From Mastigias papua (Eukaryota > Cnidaria > Scyphozoa > Rhizostomeae > Mastigiidae): DNA of 64,000 nt. The stretch lies in NCBI GenBank assembly GCA_964019165.1, contig OZ025282.1:6474131-6538130 (forward strand), in the 5' to 3' direction. Position 1 is the stretch's first letter, and each line of letters starts with the position of its first letter. A model generated the notes under the pieces. It was not told the origin of the DNA and made no database searches. It was given only the letters and a program-made list of their open reading frames with translations. Shown piece after piece: positions 1-64,000 of the stretch. The translations under genes were made by a program, and so were the position numbers.

Positions 1-507
1 GGCATAATCATATTACCTTTGTAATGATCTTGTACATCAGCGCAATCATATAGGGATGAGCATGGAGGGTTACTTTATGCGATTTTCCAAAGTACTGTTG
101 TATTAAGTAATTGGCTTTATGGTGCTTTCCAGGGTTTATTGTGTATTGGCAGTGCAGTGGAAATATTCCTTACTGTTCCTTGTTTGTATACACATCCCAT
201 AATCCCATTTGTATTGTCAACAATACTCGATTGCATTTTTTCTATTAGACTTTGAGTATGAATTCACGAAGGCAACAAAGAGGAATTTTCATGATTTTAC
301 TTTTGTTCGTTAAACGGATGGAAATCAAGTAGAGATTTTATCTTGTTAATGTTCCACGCGAGAAAGTTTGTTGGTCAATATTGATCGAGTGAGTCTGCTT
401 AGAAGCAGTGGCGTCATTCGCAACCAGCTGCTTGTTTACTATAATGATGGAAGGGCCTAAATCTGAATATTTCAGTTGATAGCTCGAGCGTTCCAGCTAG
501 AGCCACG
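1..507. other. 5' flank / probable 5' UTR of the multi-PDZ gene
   Basis: No coding exon is supported here. The reading frame of the ATG at 508 is closed upstream by an in-frame TGA at 445-447, which supports that ATG as the start unless an upstream exon is spliced in between. No TATA box or other core promoter element can be defended by eye. Confidence 0.4.
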
Positions 508-26236
<25,729 letters not shown>

Positions 26237-26400
26237 GTTACAGATTGATAGGCCACGCCATATTTTCAGCGTAGTTTGGCCATACCGATTTATAGTTATA
26301 TGCTTCTCTATACCCTGCAATAGATATATGTTCAAATTGATACATCATCGTTGACACAAAATATGCAAAATCTATAAATATCGTCTGTATGTACTTCTCC

Positions 26401-26665
<265 letters not shown>

Positions 26666-27013
26666 GATACCTTTTTATCAGTGAAAATTATGCTAAAACG
26701 TCTTGCAACCCTATAGAATACATCAATGGAATAGCGTGATGGTATTGTCGTTGGGTTCTATCATACATGTTCATACAACTGTAGATGTCTCAGACACAGG
26801 TATCGCTTTTTCATGTCTGGTAGGCTAAGGTGTGACATATCTATGTAAAATAAAAGATAGGATATTTGACAGTAGAAAGTGTGGATTAGCCTTTACACAG
26901 AATTAGGGTCGGACGTTTTGATCCTAGATAAATTTCTTCCATGGAACGATTCTGGATCTTATGAGGAATTACATTCCAGGGCTTTTTATAAACAACTTGA
27001 ACGTAGTGTTAGT

Positions 27014-27052
27014 AAGAATTCTACTAGTAACTCGGTTACTAGTGGAATTCTT
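27014..27052. repeat. Perfect-type short hairpin
   Basis: AAGAATTCTACTAGTAAC pairs with GTTACTAGTGGAATTCTT around a TCG loop (18-bp stem, one G-T pair). No association with a gene is visible. Confidence 0.6.
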
Positions 27053-27775
27053 GAGTGTTGTAAAATATTTAAATTATAGGCCACCCTTTGTTGTTTTGTG
27101 TAATGCTAGGGCTTGCAGTTTGGTCTCTCTTATCGTTTACCTGCCGTTGGTCCCCGCTCTGGCCCACCACGACTCGCTCCAAAGCTATAGAAGTTAACTT
27201 GATATGAGTTTAGTGAGTTTGTGTAGCACTATTCTTAATTATACCAGTGATATATTGAAATGGAGACTTTCGGTCACGCCCCTTACATTAGCCGCATGTA
27301 CATGAGTATTCTATTGAACTTCGAAATGAATATCAACTGGATGTTTGTTGTGTGTCATTTCCTCTGATTGATGTGGGTGTGTTCAGCCTTGTCGTGTAGG
27401 GTGAGAAAACCGTCATGGACTAGCTTTGGCTCTATACAACGAGCGCACATGCCTTGGTACCTAAGTTAGTTTCAAAATAGATTGACCCCCGGTTGAAAGA
27501 ACACAAGAAAGAAGTTAAACTCGTTTTTCTTGTTACTGTTTCTCGTTGTGCATGAATGACGTCTCTTAATGGCAACATATTCAATGATAATTAAAAGTTT
27601 TCAGTTGTAGAGATTTACTACTAAGCAGTAGCTGGTTTTTGCGAATATTTAGGAGGGGCATCGGTAGTACACTGGAAGACTTGTACACTGGAAGACTTCT
27701 GTAAGGTAGATTTGCCGGCTATCCATAATTTAGTTCTTAGAATCATCATACTGTATGTGAAAAAGCCGAATGATC

Positions 27776-27963
27776 TACTTTAGGCCGTTCAATTTTGGCG
27801 TCGCGATTTTAGCGAAATGACATGTTTTCGCTGAATTAAAACTTTTGTACTAACCTTAATCAATCTAAGCTGCTATTCGCTAAATCAGACTTGCGCTAAA
27901 TCTGGGCCATCCTTTTCGCTAAATTTAGCTGACGCAGAAATTAAACTGCCTAAGGTACTTTAG
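27776..27963. mobile_element. MITE, ~172 bp plus flanking duplications
   Basis: The left end TTAGGCCGTTCAATTTTGGC and the inverted right end TTAGGCAGTTTAATTTCTGC match over about 26 bases, ending in GCGTC. TACTTTAG flanks both sides (27776-27783 and 27956-27963) and looks like an 8-bp target duplication. The interior repeats 'cgctaaat' words and has no ORF. Confidence 0.7.
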
Positions 27964-28420
27964 AGGATATTTGCCTCCACCCCACCCCCCAGAAAACGAC
28001 CAATGCAACCAAGGCAGAGGGTAAAATATGTTACACGTGCAATCTCGTGGAGCTGTTTAGCTCCTGCAATGCATGGGTTAGAGCAAGAGATTTTTGGTAC
28101 TGTTTTTAGGGAAACAGCTTGTTCTTGTGTGTTGCCACACATAAACTCGCCGCGCTCTCGAATTCTGTATTTTTAAAGTTAATATTCGGACTTAAGAGTA
28201 CCATATTTTAACATGATTTTTAGTAGTGTACATTATTATTGATATGCTGGTGTATATTATCGCAATGTATAGTTGTATAGTTAGCAAGTTTCATATGGAG
28301 TATTATTGCATCAGGTTTAGATGTACAGAATTGCTTGAATGAGATCCCTTAACAGTTCTAGCATAGTTGAAATTTTTCTGTGTTCAGCTTGAGTCTATTG
28401 TGTTCAACTGACTCTACTTA

Positions 28421-28702
28421 GGGAGCGGTCATTATTTATGGCCGGAGTGGGGACTGAAGAGAACGTGTTACATGCCCTCAAAAAAATGTTACCCCACCTT
28501 TTGCTTAAGTCAAGTTTTCTTTACCCCACCAAAGGAAAACAATAAAACAAGGGCACATTTATGCTTAAATATGGCATATGTCTTTACACTACCCCTGTGG
28601 TAAAAAATTATTCTTCTACCCCACCTAACACAGCTTAGTTTTTCAGTTTCCCCATCATTTTGTCTTCAGTCCCCACCCCGGTCATAAATAATGACCACTC
28701 CC
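28421..28702. mobile_element. Harbinger-like MITE, copy 2
   Basis: This 282-bp copy of the element at 22114-22396 is in the same orientation and flanked by TTA on both sides. Ends are GGGAGCGGTCATTATTTATG and its near inverted complement. Internal words such as TTGCTTAAGTCAA and ATTTATGCTTAAATATGG are shared with copy 1. Confidence 0.85.
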
Positions 28703-29877
28703 TTACAATAAATCAAGTATATTTTATTTACATGCACAATGATATAATAAAGTTATTGATTTTGCACAGGAAAGCTAAATCTCGTATTTTCGAGCGATTG
28801 CTCAAGAATGATATGATGGCTTTATCGTAATTTTGCTTGAAGTACCAGATAGCTCTCAAAACTATTATTAGAATTGTTTACTATTTTGTAGTATCACCAT
28901 TTGCTCATTTATTACCTCCATCGCATTGTATTGGATATGAGTGCTAGGGTAAAACGTTTCTGATTTAGGAGGAAGCTGTACAATTTTCTCTATTCCAATA
29001 TGGAACATCTTCTAAACCAAGCGTTTCATTTGGTTATCAAATTGCAATGTATACTGCGTCAATGCTACTCCAAGATGTCCCCCTTGTGACCTGTGACACC
29101 AGCAGTGCTATTGATATGGTTCACTCGATACAAGGATGCCAGAGGTGGAGAACGTATCGGAACCTATGAACCCAGTTCCCAGAAGTTTTTGGTTGGGAAT
29201 ACTTGTAAGAGGTTTCACGGGAAAATCTTGCATTTTCTAGATAAGTATGAAGCTGTAATGACAGCATTAAAGTTACCTTAGGACAAAAAAATCAGCGACT
29301 CACCTGAATTGAAATTGTATTATACATTAGTGAAGTGACATAGCAGTTATCTTATAGATGAATGGGGCTGTGAATAAGAACATACAAACAGAAATTCTAC
29401 CCCTTTTGAGACTTCACAGAAATTTTGAGCAGGATGCTTAGGTTCTCAGAAAGGGAAAATTCGAAATCCCCGTCGAGTACGCATTCCCCTCTAATAAGCC
29501 TCATGGGTAAATCGAGGATTTACAGTAAGTAACGAACAGCACCGGAGTGCCAACTTTTGGGTGTAGGTAATACAATAGAATTAACTCTGTTTCGAGTAGG
29601 TAATGCTTTTTAAACTTATAATTAAAACTGACAGTGAAGTAAGGCAATGTTGAATAAAACAATATTTTGCTCTTACTTTATAAAAGTCTGGATTAATAAA
29701 ACGCTTTACGTGTGTGTACCTTTGGGACAGAGGAAACTGAAAAACAGCCTCTATTGAACCGCTATATCATACAGAGGTCCCCTTAAAAATCGGCACCAAA
29801 CATACGAAATGAATGAATGAAGTGAAATTAATATCCGATTGAAGAGTTCACGCGATACTCTTTTCATTTCGAACTGT

Positions 29878-29960
29878 CATCGTCTTCTTGTAAACAGAAA
29901 GCCAAAAAGGTATAAAAGATATGACTGGAATCGATTGACTCAGCTCAGAAATATCCCAAT
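29878..29960. repeat. Partial copy of the repeat seen at 44448-44515
   Basis: TCATCGTCTTCTTGTAAAC, then GCCAAAAAGGTATAAAAG and a GATTGA word, matches TCATCGTCTTCGTGTAAAC and the following bases at 44448-44515. It is probably a fragment of the same MITE family. Confidence 0.5.
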
Positions 29961-30574
29961 GTATTGCCCCTATTTCAGCATCCACATGTTACCGTATCTG
30001 GTTTTGGAGAAATTGGCCTTGCACCGCACCTTCTAAATATAACCTGTGAAGATTCACACTGTGGGAGTTGGTCACAGAAAAGTACAGTTATCGTGCTGAG
30101 CAGACTGAAGTTAGGTGTGTTTGGAGTTTGTGGTAAGGCAAGGAGTGAAGGTTTCTTAAACGTGCAAGTTATAGAATGGGTTGCTTTTTCTTTTGTTGCA
30201 CAGATCTTCGCAGCATAGGATCTAAAATAAACCATAAAATGAATCTATTATAATGACGGACAAAGTGTGCCAAGCAGAATACAAAAACTCATTAGGTGTG
30301 ACCGCTTAGCCACACAATAATGGTCTATGTGACGTAACCTGTGATCAGCTTGACGTAGTGATAGTGCTTGGCGGTATTGCACAATTACATAAACGGGGGT
30401 CAACGCACTAATTGCACCCATCCTACAGGAAGGGTAATAATACTATATGGTGGAGTTGGAAACTTTGCTTGGAGAAGTCTGATCGTATGACGCTCGTGCC
30501 CAAATTTTGACAAATGTTTGTACAGACGAGAATCTTCAACCTACGTTGAAATACGTTTGAGGTTCATTTGATAA

Positions 30575-31267
30575 GGGGTCAGTCATTTATAACTCTGGCT
30601 ACCGGGGCGGGTTAGAAAAATGCAAAATGGTCAACGGTTTTATACCCCTTTGATTTTTGTCCGAAAGTTTTCATACCCTATTGAGAAATAAGTATAAAGT
30701 TTGACACCCTAATTGCTTTCTATACGTAAGCATTTCAGGGTAGATTTCTTCATTGTTACTTCTGAAGTAGCAATTGCCACTTTCATCTTTAAGATCTTCA
30801 GGGGTTGAAAAGATCACCTATAGAAAAATGTGATCTGCAAAATTGCTTGCTGGAAAATATTGATAGGAAAACCTTTGCACAGGAGGAAATAATTCTCTGT
30901 TAGATTTCTTTGTAGAAGGCATAGGAAAGCGTTCGTGAAATAGTTGATTTATGCTTGAAACTTCATTTGAACAAACAGCGTGCTGGATGCTAATTAGAAC
31001 ACTGCAATAACACAGGATACCACAGACTTAATCAGAGAAGAATTTCCATTGAAGAAACTCTGGCAACTAGACATGTATAAATACAATGATGAATAAACTT
31101 CTGCAAATCATTTAGCTGATTTTCTTCATATTGTTTCTTTAAAGGATTTCACACCCCTCAAAAATTCTCTACAAAGTCTCATGCCCCCAACTGTCCTTAG
31201 AAAAGTTTTCACCCCCCTCCCCAATTCTAACCCGTCCCGGTGCCCAGAGTTATACATGACTGACCCC
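30575..31267. mobile_element. Harbinger-like non-autonomous element, 693 bp
   Basis: The ends are imperfect inverted repeats of about 45 bp: GGGGTCAGTCATTTATAACT at the left, and at the right the complement of GGGGTCAGTCATGTATAACT. Both continue into CCGGG[GA]CGGGTTAGAA. TAA flanks both sides, a TWA duplication as in PIF/Harbinger. No transposase is encoded. Confidence 0.8.
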
Positions 31268-31777
31268 TAATTACTCTGATCTCTGCGACGATGTTGTATT
31301 CTGCATTAGAGATATGCCAATGTGTTTGTTAGAAATAGTTCAGCACTATGTTGTCAAAGGTATTCGACATTTGTTTGCTAGTTATCTTCGTCGGGGAGCT
31401 CGGGAACGGGTTGACCTCTTCTAGCAAATAGAAGCATGCTCGATAGGCATGTTTTTTTATAAGAAAACTAGCTCAAGTAGCGAAGTAGTAAAAATTTTTA
31501 ATTTCTGGCAATGAAATGGCCATACCAGCTACTGGTAACTGTAGAGGGGAACTGAACCCCCAGCCTCCCCCCTTCTACAGTCCTATCTGAAATTCTGGAA
31601 AATCATAATCGATTAGCATTTCTTTCAATTCTTGGTATTGCACAGGTTTATTTGACATGAGGGGTGTAGCACCCATCAGTTATCGCTGTCACAAAAGCAC
31701 CACAAAAGCTCTGAGAGGTTGCACTTTCTCTATACAATCAGCCGGAAATACGTGCAGATGACATCACACCTATCAAA

Positions 31778-31945
31778 TTGTCACAGGAAATACCCCCGTC
31801 CAAGGACCGGAAGAAGGCTATATGCATATTTACCAGGGACAGAAAACGGAAGATAACATCAGATTTTCACGTACGTTTGTGTCATTCGACTGAGAACGGC
31901 GAACAGTATGGTCATGATGCGATTAGCAGCGTTGCTGATTGTCAG
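31778..31945 (+). other. Unassigned open stretch ending in a good splice donor
   Basis: An open frame of about 56 codons runs into TTGTCAG|GTAAGT at 31945/31946. It could be a non-coding or alternative first exon upstream of the macroglobulin gene, or chance. No domain is recognisable and no matching acceptor is evident. Confidence 0.2.
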
Positions 31946-33179
31946 GTAAGTTTTACGTTCCATATAACCATTTCATTCTAAGAAGCATGGCATCTTTTTG
32001 CAACGCATTTTGCATGGTCCGAGCAGCACTTGTTTTTCTCACGCTAAGTCTTTATAATGGTAGAGTTTTTGGGCATACTACAAATTCCTATTGCTCTTAT
32101 TTACTGCTTTTTGTAGCATACGTTGTTACCTTAGTGTTATTGTCAAATAGACGTAATTTTCTGTCTGTCACGGTGAAGGATATATGCTATTGTCGTCGTT
32201 CAACAGGCATATGTAGTATATGTCTCAATCTTACGCGATCTAATATGAATTTGGCATCGTGCAAGATGGTAGCTGCAAGGTGCGAATGCGTGCAGTTATG
32301 CTCAGTATGGTTATGTTGATGGCAACCAAATGTGCATGTACGTGTGCAAATGCGGCAGCAATGAGCGTGCATACAAACAACCCCTGTTAGCAGGCCATTT
32401 TTGGAAGCGGCCATCTCGTGCAGCTGCCATGTTCCACACCAGGGTGCATTTCATGTAGTTAGGCCCGAATATATCCGGCGTGAGCTTGGAAAAATCCCTT
32501 GGCGTACGAAGGAAAGATCTTGCTTCTAGGCGTATTGGCAACAGAAAGCCTCTTAAGATGGATTACATTCCACTTCATTGGCGTATCGCTGTCTGAAGTT
32601 GTTGGAATCGTGAAAATAAGCTTTTTATTATATTACTGCCCTCTCCGATTGTTTTTTATACGGTTCGCTGACACACAATAAAAAACTTCTGCGTACGGCT
32701 GGAGCTACCATCTGTTAAGACATCCCCATTATGGCGTAATATAAGAATAGCCTAGTGAGGGAAATGTCCGGGGTAGAAAATACACGGAATGCACCCTGTG
32801 TTCCACAGAAAGGTTTTTTTTATGAGGATGCTGCCAGAGTCTGGATGTTGTGCATTCGAGTTTTGTTTTTAGGGAAGTAGCTGTTTCTTTCCTTCATTTG
32901 CTCCATCTTGTGTATTGATTATTAGCTTAATGTTAGCCAGTAACTGTTACAAGGGAACGTATGCCGGACTGTAGGGTATGGCCTGTTTCGACGAGAAATC
33001 GAGCTAGAAATCGGTCAGGTGTGTAAGTGTGCGCAAGGTCTCATGTGTGCACTGCAAGTGTGCACTTAACGTTTTGGTTTTAAAGAAAAACCGACATAGT
33101 TATTTTCTGTTGCTGGCGGATGTTAAGAATCCTGGCAGTTGAAATTGCGTGTAACCAACTCTACGCCGTGTATTTCGTC

Positions 33180-33260
33180 GTGGGGCAGGATCGTGGGGCA
33201 GGATCGCGGAGCGCAGGGTTAGGGCCAGTCTTAGAGCCAGTCTTAGAGCCAGTCTTAGAT
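33180..33260. repeat. Short minisatellites (13 bp x2; 12 bp x3)
   Basis: ATCGTGGGGCAGG occurs twice in tandem at about 33179-33204. CCAGTCTTAGAG occurs about three times at 33222-33259. Confidence 0.7.
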
Positions 33261-33862
33261 TGTGTTTGTTTCACATACTGTGGTGTCTCGACTGGAGAAA
33301 TATATGCAAGATTCATCTTTTCTACTGTGCAGATGATCACACTTGCGGTTTTAGACATTGCCGAGTGGTAAGTATTTAGTACCGGTTAGTACGCTATCCG
33401 TTCTGTGTGTTTTGTTATAATTTCTCTCGCATACGCAATGCCGCAGATGTTATTGCGTACTCTTGACGTGCGGATTCTAACATCCGCCCTGTTTTTTGAC
33501 GTGGAAAAAGCCTGTATCGAACAGCATAGGTCCGTCCAGAAACTGCGTACACTTTGTTGGTCAATCGGTGGGTAAAGTCAAAAACGTACTCACACGTACC
33601 GGGTGGCTGAGTTTGTAAAGGTCTCAGCATACCTACGATGCAAGTAATTCAAAAAGTTAGAATATTATGGACATTGTGCTCACTGTGAAAAACTGTTGCT
33701 ATAAATGTGCTACGTTTTTTCAAGAAATATCAAAGAAACATTCGTACCCTTGTATAGACTGTGGGTGGCTGGGTGGGCCAAGTCAAAAGCGTACTCCAGC
33801 TTACAGGGTGGGTGTATGGTGGGTTTGTAAGAATTGCACTGATTTTGAGCCTACGTACTGTA

Positions 33863-34110
33863 GGGACTGGTCATCAATTCTTCCAGGGGAAAGGGGTGGA
33901 AGACGTCCAAGAGGGCTACCAAAGTTCTGCACACTGAGAGGAAGAGGGGATGAAAAAGAGAGCATTTTAAACGAAGGAGTATAGAGCTTCTTCTGAAATC
34001 CTGTAGTGGGGACCAAAATTGTTACATAAATCTGACAGAGGACGAAAATTCCATCAAATATATGAGAATGTCTTCCACCCCCTTCCCAAAAGTACTTAAT
34101 AATCCGTCAC
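33863..34110. mobile_element. Degenerate Harbinger-like MITE
   Basis: The left end GGGACTGGTCATCAATTCTT and the inverted right end GTGACGGATTATTAAGTACT align imperfectly. They converge on a strong match, GGGGTGGAAGAC, at both ends. Flanking triplets are GTA and TTA. Confidence 0.55.
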
Positions 34111-34442
34111 TTACCGATGGCCCCCATGTACGTCGGAGCAATTTTACCTTATCATTAGGATAGCTAGAAAATATCTAACTTAGCTAATTAAACCACTCCC
34201 TATTACTTGTCATCACCCTGTCACCCCCATCTTAGGTGTGCAATCTGGACCACAGGAGGACATATATTTTAGGGGGCTGCATACTGTTTGCTCGATTCAA
34301 CAAGAATAATCGTCAGAATCGCCGTTTCCCAAGTCGATGCGTGTCTAGCTGTATTGGGCTACAGCTATTTTCCGTAACATTGTTATATTTGTGTAGAAGG
34401 TGCCCGAATAAAATGGAGTTCCACCCGAGTGGGGGCTGCAGC

Positions 34443-34700
34443 CAGGGGCGTAACTTCAAACTTCTTTGGGGGGTGTTAGAGGTTTTTGCGGTGAAAAAAT
34501 GAAACCTGTAATATGATAACCGATCTGAAAGAAATCCATTGCAGTGGTAATAAACATAAGATACAACATCTTCATTACTAAGTTTGAAAATTTTTATTTG
34601 ATTGATGCGAACAGAAGGGGAAATTGAACAATCAGGGTCTGGGGACTTGCTCCTAGGAAATTGTTCTATGACCACGTCTTATGGAACTCCGGGAAATTCC
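34443..34700. repeat. Possible truncated hAT-type repeat
   Basis: It starts with CAGGGGCGTAAC, a common hAT-like terminus, and contains CAGGGTCTGGGGACTTGCTCC, a typical interior of such repeats. No matching right terminus is visible, so the extent is a guess. Confidence 0.35.
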
Positions 34701-35114
34701 CTGTTTAGGTACGTGCGCAAATCAAAAAATAATTCTGCGGGGACCCTCAGCACACGTGCATACAGTTAGGAGCATACGGATAGAAGAGTAGCAATAAAAG
34801 TAAAGTAGGCACTTTCTTTATTGACAAAGCTATTACAGAAAACCCGTTAGGGAAAGTACTTATTTAGTTTCATTTGTAGTGGCAGATTGCTGAATGATCA
34901 TGACTCCAGTTTTGAAGAGCTCCTACTCAGCAGTGAGGAAGTGATAATTCATGAAATAAATTACAAAAACTTATGATGAGTGTATACAGATCACAAGTGC
35001 CTCTGTAACCTCTGGAAACCCCGCCTTTCTGTGGGAGGTCGTCAATAGAGAAGTGCTTCCATACACTTGAAGGATAAGCAATCTTCTCCAACTTCCTAAT
35101 ACGAGGACAAAAAG

Positions 35115-35290
35115 TATGGAAACGAGCCTCTTTCATTTAGGAGAAGCATAATTTGGAATCAACTTTCAGATCAATGTAAAGATGCAAAAATGATAATGAA
35201 TTCGAAAAGAGAATCAGAAGTTGGAAGGGATTAATATGTACTTGCTGCAATTGTATTTGGTTACTTTTAGTAAATGTTCATTTTAGTAAA
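35115..35290 (+). pseudogene. LINE reverse-transcriptase C-terminal remnant
   Basis: From 35130 the frame reads LSFRRSIIWNQLSDQCKDAK, the usual 'FSFRGSxxWNxLPxExKxA' ending of CR1/L2-like LINE ORF2 proteins. After a stop, a shifted frame reads KGLICTCCNCIWLL, also a typical LINE ending. It is broken by stops and frameshifts and has no catalytic region. Confidence 0.55.
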
Positions 35291-36286
35291 CTAGGTCTTC
35301 CAGCATAGAGTCGTTGTGAGAGGGCCATCTGACCATTTTTCTCTATGCTAGCTGCTTTGTTTTGCTTTGTGTTGGAATTTCTGCAACTCTAACCTCAAAG
35401 TAGAGTCATGGTAACCCCTAATTGAGCGGTAATATGGAAAATCTGGCTCAACAATACTAAAGTGCACTGTTTTCAAAAAAACTTAAAAGAATATTGAGAC
35501 TCAGCAAAACTTAGTTGTTCATATAAGAAAGGTGTGTATGACTTTGGAATGTAAATAGTTGCTTTAAGATCAAGTTTTCACTCACGAGAAATGAAGCACG
35601 CGTGCGGGTGGCTTCGAATCATTTCTCGACGGGCTTAGGGAAGAATGTGAGCGACCTCTCAGCCCCACCTTCAAGTCTCCCCCCCCCCCACTTGGGTACG
35701 GTGAGACTAGTATCAACAGGTTTTTGCAGTGGTTTTGCGTAAATCCAATCTCTACGGAAATCCTGAGATTCGCACAGATTTTTAAAAGCTAAACTAGCCT
35801 CGATATCAGTTGCGTGTGTCGCAGTTGGAGAACAACAAGAAAGTACACAATTTGTTGACAGCAATGCAGTATAAGTGTGCGGAAGTTAAAAGAGTCTTGT
35901 ATCAACGACTTGTTTGGCTTCTTTTAGATATAATCAGTGTACATAGTGCAAATAGAGATACGATGTACACATTACCGATGTAGTGGACACACGCACCTAC
36001 ACTCTAGTAGGCTGTTTTTGGTTTTAGTTGCAATAGTCAATGCTCTTGGTTGCAGTTTCCCTGCGAAACATGGACGAACTATATTACCATACAAGTGACG
36101 ACGTCGAGAAACCTGCCTAAAGTTATACGCGGATTACATTTTTACTAGTTTTGTGACGGTCGTTAGATAGTTGTAGCTGTTGAGCAACACGTCACTCTGG
36201 ATCGATTACAGATTTTACTGAATCGTTGTGCGAAAGTTGATCTATCAGATGTCGTTTGTTCTTAAAGGTCGCTGTGATACATAACA

Positions 36287-63793
<27,507 letters not shown>

Positions 63794-64000
63794 GTGAGTT
63801 TGATATCATAATTTGTTGGCGAAAGAAATTGACATTGCTATATCATTAACGACATGGCTTCGAGCTGGTAGAGCACCAGAGTACAGTACATATTACTTCT
63901 TTACATTCTAGCACCTGAGACAATGCTAGTGTGGGTTAAATCAAGTTCAATACAATACTGTCTTAGAGAACACGCGATCATTCTGCTGGCTTAAATGTTT
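63794..64000 (+). other. Intron after bait exon F, running off the window
   Basis: It starts with GTGAGT. No acceptor or further exon is visible before the window ends. Confidence 0.5.

Noticed and set aside
29093..29281. 62-codon ORF in the intergenic region
   Set aside because: No domain, no splice sites in register and no similarity I recognise.
33667..33984. 105-codon ORF with several Cys residues
   Set aside because: Its second half overlaps a MITE and its first half overlaps an imperfect local duplication (33540-33640 resembles 33745-33835). No zinc-finger spacing is convincing.

Overview
The window is eukaryotic, intron-rich, AT-rich genomic DNA, and almost certainly comes from an invertebrate animal. 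Genes are split into many short exons with GT..AG introns of about 0.3 to 3 kb. The non-coding sequence is crowded with dinucleotide microsatellites, small non-autonomous DNA transposons (MITEs), tRNA-derived SINE copies, decayed LINE 3' ends and a Penelope-like element. The gene content (a multi-PDZ scaffold and a large alpha-2-macroglobulin/TEP-family protein) is animal-specific. An early-branching marine animal such as a sponge or cnidarian would fit, but the sequence does not prove it. There are no prokaryotic-style operons, CRISPR arrays or rRNA.

Region 1 (508-26236, + strand) is one large gene rebuilt from 19 coding exons. The exon lengths sum to 9,333 nt, a multiple of three, giving a product of about 3,110 residues with nine PDZ domains. 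Seven PDZ domains lie in the N-terminal half. A very long Ser/Pro-rich, probably disordered linker, mostly in one 3.3-kb exon, follows, and two more PDZ domains lie at the C-terminus. It is best read as a cytoplasmic scaffold for membrane or junction proteins.

Region 2 (26237-36286) is about 10 kb with no gene I can defend. It holds Harbinger-like MITEs with 3-bp TWA target duplications, other inverted-repeat elements, a decayed LINE 3' end and short tandem repeats.

Region 3 (36287 to the window end, + strand) is the 5' two thirds of an alpha-2-macroglobulin/thioester-protein family gene. Nineteen constant exons (2,406 nt, 802 codons, in frame throughout) encode a hydrophobic N-terminal segment and the macroglobulin domains up to MG6. 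Then comes the most interesting feature: a tandem array of six alternative 'bait-region' exons (52414-63793). All six open with the same 17-residue pattern ending in Asp-x-Arg-Pro-Cys and then diverge completely. All enter in phase 0 and leave in phase 1, so an mRNA keeps frame only if it uses one of them (or four). This is the signature of mutually exclusive splicing and would give one protease-trap protein several different protease-cleavage baits. The variable segments range from strongly basic (14 Arg) to acidic with no Lys or Arg. The rest of the gene (thioester domain, receptor-binding domain) lies beyond the window, and further bait exons may too.

Other notable structures are a perfect 258-bp palindrome with a TA core; a Penelope-like remnant bounded by 223-bp inverted repeats carrying a hammerhead-ribozyme-like core; two SINE copies in the second gene; one repeat family present in opposite orientations in both genes, one copy split by an insertion carrying a 16-bp minisatellite; and a small hairpin repeat shared by introns of both genes.
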